From Trichoplax adhaerens (Eukaryota; Placozoa; Uniplacotomia; Trichoplacea; Trichoplacidae): DNA of 64,000 bases. The stretch is from positions 1,330,074 through 1,394,073 of the forward strand of contig NW_002060954.1 in the NCBI RefSeq assembly GCF_000150275.1, given 5' to 3'. Under the pieces are notes generated by a model, which saw only the letters and a list, made by a program, of their open reading frames with translations, searched no databases and was not told the origin of the DNA. A program made the translations under genes and the position numbers. The first letter of the stretch is position 1, and each line of letters starts with the position of its first letter. Shown piece by piece: positions 40,001 through 57,328 of this stretch.

Positions 40001-43000
40001 TTTTTCGACTAAACAGTAATAATAATAACAGTATGGTAAAACAGGAAACTTACCTTGTCATTGGATTTCTTTTCGACTTGGTTAGAGTCTTGGGAGACAT
40101 CTCCGTTTGTACGGGAATTAGCACTTATTTCCATGGCACTCTTGTTGATTCTATTAGTGCCATAAGATATTTTCCATAACTTTTGAGTACTAGGATGATT
40201 ATACCACATGTTTCTTCTTTTGGATAATTTCGTTTTGTTACTTTCTGGTTGGATATATTCCTCTTTCTCGCTTTTATCATCTCTACAATCGTCAGTAGAC
40301 GTCTTGTCATCACTAAAGCCAGTTGTATCATCAGTTTTTGACGAATGTTCGCTAGTTCTGGAGCTGATGTCATCCAATTCGCCACTGTTTATTTTAGGAC
40401 TTCCGATGCTCTGAAATTAGGATCATTTTATTTAAGAATAGACATAAAGTATAAAGCAAATAGAACTTCTATTTCCTAAAATAGCAATTTAGTAGTTAAT
40501 TCTATATTTCTGTATGCAAAATTTTACAATATTTGCCGCCTACCGTTCCGTTAAGTTGTCCTGTTAAATTATCAACCTTTTCCCCTACCTGAAAATAATT
40601 TTATATTAATAATCTACAATAGACATAGTCAATCATGAAAATGTATAGGCAAGGATATATTATAGAAAACTAAATTGTTTTACCTCAGAAATACCAAACT
40701 CTTGAAGTAAAGGCTGTGTCGAGTCTCTCATAGTATCAAAGAGTATCTGATTTTGCAATAATTTATTACTCTGTAAAAATGAGTCAACACTATAAAGTAC
40801 GCGGCCGTTATAATGTTCTATTCCAAATTTTTGCTTCCAATAACGCCTGTCCTTATTTTTGACGTAATATTTGTTCTTTTCTAGAGCTTTATGCTGCTTC
40901 AACACATAAGATGTATTCGGCTCCTAATACAGAACATTTTTGAATTAATGCTATACCTACAGATACTATGCACAACTTGGCTACGAGATCTCTAGGGCAC
41001 CTTGACACACAGCTACGCTGATTTAATCAACGCTAAGCTTGCAACTAGCAAATAGGAGCATACAGAAGGGAGATTTACTTACTTTAGCCCATCTTCTGTA
41101 AACAGTTTCCACATGTAGCGTAGATATGATCGAATTTTCTTCCTAGTTTATTTTCATACAATGTATAATCCAAATAAGTGTATTTGTAACATAGCCGATG
41201 CTATCAATTCATAAGGTTTCGCTAAGATTTTCTAGAGAAATCCATTATCTGACGTACCGTTGATTCTATCATTGATAAGCAGGCAATGTTATTGTAAACG
41301 TTAGGGACGCAAGCATCAACTTCTTCATTCGCATACTAAACCAAAAATTAGAAATGAAAGCCTTTTCAGATTAGTTATATTTATAACGACGTCTAATCAT
41401 GTAAAGATTTATCGGTGAAAATATTAACTTTTACTGTATTTACGTTTAAACTTCATGCTTCTATTGAAAAAGGCGATAAATGAAATAGATGCCAGAATTA
41501 ACTCTATGGTATATAACTTACCGCCTGCTGCGCATTGATGAATGTGTCGTTGATGATATAATTGTGCAGTTTTTCATTGATATAATTAGTACAAAGCTGT
41601 TGGAAAGTATTTTTCTGTAGAGAAGGCATAAATGTAACATAATTGCTTTCACAATAGCGTAAAAAATTTTAAAAGATAATCCATGCAAAACTTAATAGAA
41701 CCTACATCTGCTGCCTCAAATCCACTGATATCTAGAATTCCTATATATAATGATGAAGCTGAAGGGGGTGCCAGTACAGCATTAACTTTATCGATTACCC
41801 AGTTAAAGATCTTTTCATATAATAACTTCGCTAAAAGACGACAATTAGATTTAGCCTGGTGAAACACAGATAGCGTAAATAAAAAATCGTTAGTTTAGAT
41901 GTGGTTAACCGTTACATTACTTCTAACATAAATATTACGAAATCATATGCTTTATCGACATTGGCATTGAATCGATGTTAATACCTCTTCTATTGTCAAT
42001 GGGTAATCAGTTAGTACACCCCTAATACGTAATTGCTTTATTGTTATCAATTTAGCAACGGCCTCTTGAGAAATCCCTAGCAGGTGCGCTATCTTTTCAA
42101 TTAAATCTAAATCTTGGTAAGTTAAGCGACATGCTTCACCGTTGACATCCTCGAATTCAAAATTAGTCATTGATAATATTGCAGAGAGGATTCGAAAAAT
42201 GCAGTCAACGGTTTCTGGTGAAATCGAGAGTAAGTTCATAGCTAATCGTAGCTTTGAAAATTTTTGATTTTCGTCATCTCCAACTTCGACTTGTTCTTGA
42301 TCGCAAAGTAGATTGTAGTTGAATTGAGTATCGATATTATATAGTTTCTTAACGTCAGTATTTAATGTACTTGCTCCCAGTAAGTAGTAGAATATATTAA
42401 AATTTCTTTCTCCAATAGGTTGATGCACCAATCGATTAGTTTCTAACTGAAACGTATCAAACTTGCATCCACATATAAATGTTTTATCATTGTAGTACAA
42501 TCGCATATAGGTGCTTCGGCGACTAGCATTTGGTGATAAAGAAGTTTTTGCATTTCCTAAAATTGAAAACAATTTGTTGGATTGTCTGATTTACTTGAGT
42601 TTCTTAATTTTCAAATATCAATAGTTCAAAACACGTGCAGGTAAACAACAATTTCTAGCCCAAGCAATGCATGAGGTTCATCTATATTATAATTATGCGC
42701 GCATAATCTAGTTCCAAACATATTATATTGTACGTTATGAAACTCCTTATAGAAGAAATGTAGACTACTACAGCAACTATTTATACTGTCTTCAAAAAGG
42801 CATACGTGCAAATTTAATCACAGATGTTACAGTCGTTGCAAGACTAAATCTTTATACGCTATATAGCGATATATAAGAATCTTTCCGCAAATAACAGTGC
42901 AATAATTGTAATGTTGTATCGTAATCACTTCAGTGTATATGTATACGAGGTGCAATATCAAAACGTTACCAAATGCTTCCGTAATCATTAACGCTTCTAG

Positions 43001-45580
43001 TATTAAAGAATCCATCCAGCCGGTGCTATCGAAACTAGATAGCGTGCATAAATATTGTAAGATGTTTCTTGTAGCTTCAGTCTATATTACATAAATCAAA
43101 AAATTTGTTATCATTAATATTTGTGAAATTAATTCAAAGATGTGATAATTAGGATTTGTTATGATCTTTCTCAGTATTGTTAGCGTATAGAATAGCTGTA
43201 CTAAATAATACAACTAGTTGATGACTAAATATAGATGCTACTGCAATATCAGAAATATTTTTAATTAAACTTACTTTGCCTGATCCCGTGTCACCTGCAA
43301 TAATATAGCATTGATTTTCTTGTGTGCATCTTAAGGAATGTAATGCTGATTGTGCAATGGCGAATATATGCGGCGGTAAAGTATCGAGCCTGGTTCTGCT
43401 ATATTTTACGATATTTTCCTATAAAGAAGAGTTGGATTAAATTAGATAAAAAGCAATGTGATTTGACCTTAATAGACTGATTATCACACGTAATTAGTTA
43501 TTACACTCTCTACATTATTCTATATATAGCGACTTCTATTACGATTTAAACATTACTCTTATAATTCTTAGACGCTTTCAGTTAATTACTTTGGCTAGGG
43601 TAGCAAGATAATTAATTTAAGCAGTAACTATATAGAACTAATATACGTCATTATATGTTTATTCTTCTATATTCTCTACAGTTAGATTACCTTACTCCGA
43701 AAGACTTTTAATTATCGTATTATAATAATATGGTATTTTAAAGAGACATTAAGGAATAATGTACGATACAATAGATATATTATATATATACTACAGGAAT
43801 CATAAATTGTAAAAATGCTTCATATGCTGTAATAATAGAAATATGACAGCTAATCATTTTACACAAGTTTGGACTATTCATCAAATTTGCTACTTTTAAT
43901 ATCAAAAATAGTGTCTTATTGAAACTAGAAAGTTTAATGATTATTATCACATTGTTTCACTAACTGTTCACTGAATTGCTATAAAATTAACTAGTATTAT
44001 ATAGTAAGCAGCAACTTACGATTTCATAGATTTTTAACGGTTTACAAGGATTGATTGCCAGTAATGTTGTGCCTGCATATGTCTGTAACATTAAAAAAAA
44101 ACATTTTTATAAGCAAACCAGCAATAAGTTGAATATAATTCAGAAAAATTAGTTATTAAGGGTTACACTAAAGACTATGCTTGGTTGCATTACATACTCT
44201 ATTGATGTCAATGACATCGTGTCATGGATACGATGCTTAAATGGACTAGCAAAGGCCAAATTTACAGTAGAATTAGAAATACTTACTCAGAAGGATTGAT
44301 TATATAGTTTACATTATGTGATACTGCATAGAAATGTGGCGAATATAGCAAATCGAAAAGACAAAAGTGCTGATTTAATAGACCGTATTAGACTCATAAG
44401 GTCCGCAACTTACCCGTTCAGTATTAGCACAAGCTAAATCATTATCTTACGATAATGAGTTTATTACATTATACTGTACAGTAATACAGAAAACTTAAAA
44501 TTAGTACCAATGTACAGTTAGATACACGTATGTAGGATCGGCTGATGATATATTACTACAAATAACTTTATCAAAGAAACTCCTAATAATTAATCAAATG
44601 AAGACTCAACCTACTATCATAATGTAAGCAAAAATATTGTATGCAGAGCAAGTAACAAAGTACTGTATAGAGTTTGAGAGGTTTTATCGATAACTACAGC
44701 TATGTCGTCCAATTACACATTGCGCTAAAATGTAAGACTATACTAAACATTGGAATGAGTATCTTAAAAATTGAAACTTCTTTTATTCAATTCGTCGACT
44801 TCCACTACATATGATGATATAAATAAATAGAATGAATTTGCAAGATTTGAATATTGTTTCAGGCATTGTCCAACTTCGGGATTGATCATAAACAGCTTCA
44901 TTTCGAACATACTATTACTTACGTAAATTTGATCGGCCATAAAACGTGACTTTAAACATTCAGTAACTGTATGTTCATTGATGTTATCATTGATTAATAG
45001 ATCTTCCGAATGTTTATCTTCAGCACCAATGCCAGATCGTTCGGGGTCTAAGCATAGACGTATAAGAAAGAATATTGATAGTGTACCGTTATTGAAAATT
45101 TATCACCATAACACCAGGATTTGTAGATACATTTAATTTAAAATAGTCATTTTCTCAATTGCAGTGCACGTTTATCATTATCAACATGACAGATCCATGC
45201 AATTCATGTGGTAATCCTATTTACAGCGCTGAAAAAATTTAAAATTTGATCACCATTCTTTTCAGAGTGAATACGTCGTATGTAAATGAATGGATATGAC
45301 AGATATACTGTACCGTATCAAGAGTTTTTTATCAAGTTCATAAACTAATACGCGTATGTTTTGAATTTCAGCAAAATACTTGATATATGATGGTAAGTAT
45401 GTGTAGACGTGAGTGGAATGTACGTACGTTGGCATTATTTAGGAGTTCACCTGTAGATGATTTATCGTAGGTAGTATTTTCTACTACAAATGCAGCATAG
45501 CAAGCAAAAGATTTATTTTCATCGAGACTCCCAAACGAGAAATATGCGCTTACGCGTAGAGGGAGCTCACGAGAGGGCAA
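31046..45580 (-). CDS. unconventional myosin with tandem MyTH4-FERM tail (class XXII-like)
   Basis: About 41 exons, minus strand, about 2,270 residues; stop at 31046-31048. Motor exons: 45580-45424 (start tentative), 45047-44923, 44082-44020, 43418-43275, 43081-42970, 42556-41985, 41855-41706, 41614-41522, 41335-41258, 41142-41083, 40923-40684, 40588-40544, 40410-40054, 39948-39872, 39734-39617, 39340-39176, 39071-38960. They carry YAGTTLLAINP, P-loop GDTGSGKT, GERNFNIFYYLL, switch II LDISGFE, FQQLCTNYINEKL, HYNGRVLYSV, YIRCLKPN and the GYPIYFEF converter. IQ motifs and a charged, possibly helical linker follow (38865-38759, 38629-38457, 38273-38060). MyTH4-1: 37887-37571, 37455-37345, 37200-36976. 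FERM-1: 36821-36690, 36618-36460, 36306-36236, 36023-35834, 35708-35611, 35332-35233, 35078-34680. Linker and MyTH4-2: 34400-34270, about 34080-33848, 33478-33212, 33106-33030, 32829-32740, 32665-32589. FERM-2: 32498-32417, 32271-32086, 32005-31931, 31822-31772, 31615-31046. No SH3 was found between the modules, which argues against classes VII and XV. Known role of such myosins: actin motors binding cargo and microtubules in protrusions. Confidence 0.9.
39372..39439 (-). repeat. 34-bp tandem duplication in a myosin intron
   Basis: Two near-identical 34-bp units (39372-39405 and 39406-39439) containing AATAGCTGATGTCAAGTACT differ mainly at one C/T position. They lie in the intron between the YIRCLKPN exon and the converter exon. 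Too short and isolated for a mobile element; likely a simple local duplication. Confidence 0.85.
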
Positions 45581-45639
45581 AAAACCGTTTCAAAATGCAT
45601 ACCTTGCGTGGTGTTTAATTTTCTCTTATTACCTCGTAC

Positions 45640-46320
45640 AAATTTTATTGTAGAATTCTACTGTAGTGTAGTATAGCGTCCATAAAACACTAGATTATAC
45701 TGTACTTTCGTTCTCTCCCATACAGTATAATGACTAAAATGTCTTTTACTACAGGTCAAAAAAAATCTTTTCCTGTTAGTTTTGTTTTTCAGCACTATTC
45801 TAAATTTCAACTTGTATACTTTGAAGCCTTTTTATTGTGACCGTTTAGTATACAGTATAACGTTTACTCTTCAGAAAAAGAATAAAATGCTGATTTTTTT
45901 TGGCGTCAAAGATGGTCGTTCATTGAAAGTTGTGGAAAATAGCAAATAGGCGCGTATACAGTACAGTACAGTAATTGTCCATCTGCTATACTGTACTGTA
46001 CATTATTTGCTATTGACATCACGTGCTAGTGTTTGTGACGTACTGTACAGTGTACAGTACTGTGTAAATGGTAGCTTACAGTACTGCACGCATAAGGGCA
46101 CCAACTACAAACATACTGTACACTGTACTGTAGTACACACAGTAAGTACTTGTGCTGTACTTGATGTTTACTGACAGCATGTTGTTAAATTTTGACTTGG
46201 ATAATGATGTTATTGTAATACAGTACAGTACTGTACTGTACAGTGTACAGTATCACTGCGTACTGTACAGTTACAGTATAGTACTGTAAATTTGTACTGT
46301 ACAATGTAAACTTGTAACTA
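45640..46320. repeat. TACTGTAC palindromic word cluster 2, beside the myosin 5' end
   Basis: Dense GTACAGTAC/TACTGTAC words, especially 45957-46005, 46039-46062, 46110-46136 and 46219-46305, where overlapping copies alternate CTGTACAGTGTACAG. It lies about 60 bp upstream of the proposed myosin start, matching the position of cluster 1 relative to codanin-1. Confidence 0.75.
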
Positions 46321-48879
46321 TGGACATGAATTGAAAAAAGAAAGAATCTGTCTCAGCGACCACAGAACGTTTTATTTTAGCAGTTCAGCAATAAAAAAAA
46401 GCAACTTATTATGAATTTTAGCCCTAAATCCAACACTTTTTTTTCTTGAATGATTTTCCTTGCATATACTGTACCGTATAGTACCAGGCTAACTGTTGGA
46501 ATGACAGCGCAGTACTTAGTAAATTACGCATGATTCCTATGGTAATTTACGTTGAATTGAATTTAATGAGTACATTGATCATTTAGTATAATATTTTACA
46601 GTAATATGCCAGGGAATAATGAATCAATCGAAAACACTCTTAAACTCTGGATTACCTTAGATCATTTTATTCAAGATTAATCATCATTTATAGTTATCAC
46701 AGACCTGTTCTGAAGTAAAACTGATATCCATTTTTTAGGCAGTCACTGTAAATCTGCAAAAGACTGTGAATATGTACGGGTACGCAAAATGCAGGTCAAA
46801 TATTATGCAATACATTAACTGTATGGCACTATAGAGTTCAAAAGTCTGGATATCAACAAAAATTGCGACATATCGTCGTGGTGTCAATGGATATTTAGAC
46901 GAATTGGATTAGAATAACTATACTATCAAATAAATGCACATTTTTCTACCAAATAGACAGTACATATTCTATATAGACCTTATATATGTAGATTGTAATC
47001 ATGAACTCCATTCGTGTTTTTCGGCAGAATCAACACAGATCGCAGATTTCCACAGTGAGTTGTGACTTACAACTTACGAGTAACGAGTACCAACTGAGAA
47101 CTGCAGTAGAGTGTTCCAACTCACCTACTTATTACTACATGAATTAAGCAAAATTTGGGGAAAAATATCTACCATAACGTAAGCTTTTAAGAGCATTTTG
47201 GCATCATACAGGAAGGGAACTACGTTGAGTATTGTGCAAATTATTCGCGATTCATAGTTTAGTCTAAGGGATTACGTTCGTGCCCTATAAAGTTTGAAGT
47301 CTTATGAATAAAATCATCGCCCAACAATGGTATATTAATATACAACATTGCATAAGTTCGTTGTGTAGTCAATTTCTTACAAGAATTGACCGTATTTATA
47401 ATGGACAATATCTTCTTTTCCTACAATTCGACACTCATGATGAGGTTTAATACAACTGCCAAGTCAACAGTGTTACACTGATACACTCTTTTTGAATGAT
47501 TAATTCTTGGTAGCAATATCTGAGAGTGTCATGAATATCTTAACATTTCTATTAATAATAGGCTACTATTTCTATCTGCAATAAAGGGCGAAAATAGTGA
47601 GTTTGAAGGCAATACAAGTTGAGTAGTCGGTAACTCTTGCAGCTCATAATATCGGAGTATGTATCCGTTAATAGTTAATTATAATTACAGCGTGTGCTGC
47701 TATAGCCCATAGACTAATTATACAAAGCGTAACTATCGTAAACTATAATACAATATTCTGATTAAAAAATCTCAAGTTATATATATAAGTATATAGATTT
47801 TATCTATCATTTACAGCATTCAAGAACCGTCTTGGTAAGTTACATAAAATCATAATTAAAGCCATAGTCCTAATTACCATTTTTGTCCTACGTAATTAAG
47901 TATAAGTAGTGCTGTAGTACATATACTGTCATCAGTTAAACACTACGGTGGCGTTCTATAGTACAGTATACCTTGTTATTACTATTTCGACATTATGGTA
48001 TCTTACCGTAAATCCTAGTGCATATGAGAATCATTGGTATGTGTGAATTTTATTACAGCACTAGTATCGACTGTCGAGCACTCCGAAAGCCAGATGTAAT
48101 ATTATCATATAAATAACACATTAATTGTAATGCTTTCTCCGTTATTTCCCTAATTAAAAATAGAATTGGACAAGTGGATAGCAATGTCGAAGTAATCAAA
48201 GTAATAAATTGGAAATCCGTAAATATACACTACACTAATGCCGTAGAGGTACCCTTGGTCGACAGTCTTTGGCTTATTAAAATACGATAAACAAAATTGA
48301 ACTTAGAAAACAAAATATGGTCAATGCGTGGATGAATAACCATAAAGCGTCAAGTGACATGCCAATATTATATTTGTGATATTACCTTTACTTCGTAGAC
48401 GATGAAACCTTTCCAGAAAAATTTCCATCTTGCTTTTAAAATGGCTGCTTATTGGAAACACTGACACTGGACAATGCGCAGTATGGTGTACTCGTATACA
48501 GTATATCGCGTTCGGCTCAACAGCAGATATGCGAAGTACGTACCGTATCAACTACGTACACAAAGAAGAAAATGCAAGTTTTTGCAGTGTCAGACCACAA
48601 CGAAATATGATAAACTAGAACTTGAAGACAGAATTAAAGTAATAAATGTCGAAGTAGTACATTAGTATATAGTACTTTAATTAACTGTAAATAACTACCG
48701 GATTGCTGACATAACTGATTTAATGAACCAAATATCGCTGCTCTGTAAAAAGCATATACGGTACGACTTCAGTACCAGAGTGAGTAAGCAAGTACGGTAC
48801 GCCAGTAGCCGGTCGAAAATGTACGGATGGACGGATAGAGAACACATCTCAAATCAGAATCAACAATAGGATTGTATGG

Positions 48880-49230
48880 GAGCATTGGTGTGCAGTAGTG
48901 TATTGTACTGTAACTACGAGATTAATAATTTAATTTACAGTGTGCAGTACTGTAACTTTACAGTATGGAGAAAATACAGTACAGTACAGTACAGTAGAAA
49001 AAAACTTTTCTTCTTAAATCAAAGGACTGTTAACTGGAAGGGTAGAAGTACAGTACAGTACAGTACTGTATTATATCATTTCATGCTGTACAGTGTACAG
49101 TACACACACATGCTATAACGATGACCGAGATTACAGTTCATACAATTGGTTTACTGTACCGGTAACTGTAGTCGAAAACTTGATCTCTATGGCCGTACCA
49201 TACTGTACAGTGTACTGTACCTTACGGTAT
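48880..49230. repeat. TACTGTAC palindromic word cluster 3
   Basis: Runs of tandem ACAGT (near 48975-48996 and 49049-49068) plus CTGTACAGTGTACAGTAC (about 49086-49103) and TACTGTACAGTGTACTGTAC (about 49201-49220). The overlapping open frames are repeat-driven and not credible genes. Confidence 0.7.
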
Positions 49231-50029
49231 GGTGCATGGTGCAGCACTCTAAAAGCGGCGGCATTGAAAGTCGGTCAACTGTACGCTATATTTAGTTCCA
49301 CGCATACTTCGGCAAAGAGATCATTTAACGAAGTAACGTATACTTATAGAGTAGTTTAATCATAGAGCATATTATATTTGGCACACTTGGATTTCTGGTA
49401 ATAAGAAAAACAAAATTGAACATCCGTTAAAAGAATGCAATAATACTGGTATCGTCTACATTCTTGCTAACGACTTTTTTAGTTGCTGGATAAAGAATTG
49501 TCTGTCGTAAATACCGTTGTACGCGTAAACTGGTAAGGGAAGAATGATCCTTTTACTGTGTACAGTAGAACTTTTGTCATGAATTTGATCGTCTTTGACA
49601 TAGTATTACATAACTTGCAATCTGTTGAATTATACTTCTTAATTATGTGAAATCTTGCCAGTCTAAAATTTGATAGCAAAGTGTTCATTATTATTCGATA
49701 ACTTTAAAACCATTGAGGTAACAATATCCGGGATCATCGTTAAATTGTCCTGCTTTTGTAATACTACTCGTATTAACGCTAGAACTGACAGTCAATTATA
49801 ATCATTACACAATTTAGAATGTAAAAAGCACTACTCTACCTCTGCAAAAGCTACCGTAGATATTGTTTATAACATGAGTTCAAGATGTTTCTAAGCTGGG
49901 GTCTGCCAATTCTGTATTTTTTGAAAACTGCCCCATGGTGTCCACTGTCCTGTCACTACTATAGATCTCGTGGATAGTACAGTCAGTCAGTGTTCATTTT
50001 ATTTTACTTCATAGTGAACTCGCAGCCAG

Positions 50030-50165
50030 TTACAGTACGTACGGTACTATGCAGTACTATACTGTACTGTACACTGTACTGATACTGTACCACGGTACAC
50101 ACTATTAATTAACAAAACCAACTACGAAAAGTACTGTACATATTATATGTACGGTACAGTAGGTA
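50030..50165. repeat. TACTGTAC palindromic word cluster 4, upstream of poly(A) polymerase
   Basis: A short cluster with ACTGTACTGTACACTGTACT around 50061-50080 and further TACAGTA/GTACGGTAC variants. It ends about 115 bp before the start codon of the poly(A) polymerase, so it may lie in or next to that promoter. Confidence 0.65.
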
Positions 50166-50279
50166 TTTGTTACAGCGAATCAATAAATATCCCTATAATT
50201 AATTATTATAACTAATTAATTGAAGGGTTAATTTAAATGAATAACCTTCTTCAACTTTTTTACTGTTGATATTTATAGC

Positions 50280-55480
<5,201 letters not shown>

Positions 55481-57328
55481 GAAAGGTAATAGTGTTATCT
55501 GACAATTATCTAGAAATAATGTGGTATTCTGTCGGTTCTTTGCAACCTTATTTTAGAAATTTGATTTTATGTCTTTAAGGGATTGATATTGTACGATTTG
55601 AAAGATTCGAAAATTATATCGTTTTTTTCACTTATATCGTAAGGACAGGTGTGTAGCAGTATATACTATTGACTTGGTATATTGAATAGCAAGTGCTTTA
55701 ATTATTGTAGCATGTCGTTATCAGCATTTGTTCGTTCAATAACGGTTTTGCTGAATATCTTAACGTTACACACTTGCCAAATCTTCCCATAAATGTTCTT
55801 GTATTGCAGAGCATAGTAGACGTAATCCCAAATTTTTATTTTACAGTATGCTCAGCTTACGTGCATTCAGTTTTGCTACCAATGTATATTAACTGTGAAA
55901 TTGTATCCATGTCGTCGTAACGATTTAGGAGATAGATGAATGCATTGGATTCCGTTCAGTACGAGTTGCAGTACGCTACAAATATGACAATGAGAATATC
56001 AGTGATACCGTAACTTTCTTGCGTACAGTTATCGATTACCCTTGTATCCACGAAATGTGGTACTGAAATCGAATTATTCATACATAACTCAATACTATTC
56101 CGTTCCAGTATAGTGTCTCGTTATCTGGTACACTTATCGTAGACTTGCAGCTGTTCATGTATTGATCATTAGACCTGTATTTTATGGATACGATGTGATT
56201 TGTTGACAACCAGAGACTCAAGGTATAAATAAAGTTCGTCTTTTAAGAATAGAGCGTAATGGAATTTTTTCTTAGCTTCATTAAAGCGAAAGTAAGCTGC
56301 GATAGCTTTATGCTATGAAGAAAATGTAATACTGTACTTAATGAAATGATAATAGTTTTTAGTTTTTAAGACTACATAATCATCATAGAGTATTCTACAA
56401 AACTGTGTAGTTCTGCCGGAGTAAATAGCCTAAGAATAGTACAATATTGCTATGTACTAGTAGTAAATAAATCACTTCTTGTAGCTATTGAAAATGTACG
56501 CTCATATACATAAATTGCGATATAAAGTCTCAAGTTAAGCTCGGATAAGTCGTAGGATTGAATTGAGGTACAAAATTTTATTACAATTGGCTCAACGAAG
56601 CAGTTTATTACACTATTGAATTAGCATACATATACCTTGATCATGTTAAAAAAATATTTCCAATTAATCTTATGCATGATAGTGTTGAGATCGTTCTACA
56701 TTCTCCTTAAATACTAATACTGGATACCATCCTTAGAAAAAATTATCATTATCTGAATAAAAAATAATGCTATAAATATGCGAATAAATCAAGATTGCAC
56801 AAACAGGAAGATTTTGAGGTCCCATAAAAGTAGCGATCATAATAAACAAATTTCATTGCAGTTCACTGATATTGACTAGTTACTGAAATTTTAGATAGAA
56901 CGACCAGTTTTAGCTTAGCTCATAATTACGATCTTTGTATGGATACGCTTAAGAATGCATAATCCTTTCTAATCATTATGATTATTTTGTAATGCATAGT
57001 TACTGTAAGGGTTTGCAAGCGTTACAGTAGAGCTTGCAGTACTACATGTGAATGTAAATGTGTAAGTGATGTAGTTTAACGTAACGCGTATTCCAGGCAC
57101 ATATGCTCGTACAAATACTTGCAGATAATTACAGGAATAAACCCTTATGCTGTAGTACGAATACAATGTACCATATTTTTACAATACAAACATCACAGTC
57201 AATTACCAGATTGAGATTACGTTTGATTTCGACAGACAGGGGTGCATTATTATTATCTTCATTGTATTATTATCAGAATTATTGTTTTTTCAATATCAGT
57301 TAGCTTCGAACCTTGACGTTATTTTACT
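55481..57328. other. convergent spacer between poly(A) polymerase and the RIN-like gene
   Basis: 1.8 kb between facing 3' ends; should contain both 3' untranslated regions. No coding exon or RNA gene recognised. It lacks dense TACTGTAC words. Confidence 0.6.

Larger units (their letters stand above)
45581..50279. other. long divergent spacer between the myosin and poly(A) polymerase
   Basis: 4.7 kb between two head-to-head genes, so both promoters should lie here. It holds three TACTGTAC-type clusters (45.64-46.32, 48.88-49.23 and 50.03-50.17 kb, listed separately). From about 46.33 to 48.87 kb I see no gene; open frames (48321-48551 minus, 48430-48665 plus) overlap on opposite strands and lack domains. 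A small undetected RNA gene cannot be excluded. Confidence 0.55.

Noticed and set aside
48321-49359. Cluster of open frames suggesting a gene between the myosin and poly(A) polymerase
   Set aside because: Overlapping in several frames, no domain, partly made of ACAGT repeats.
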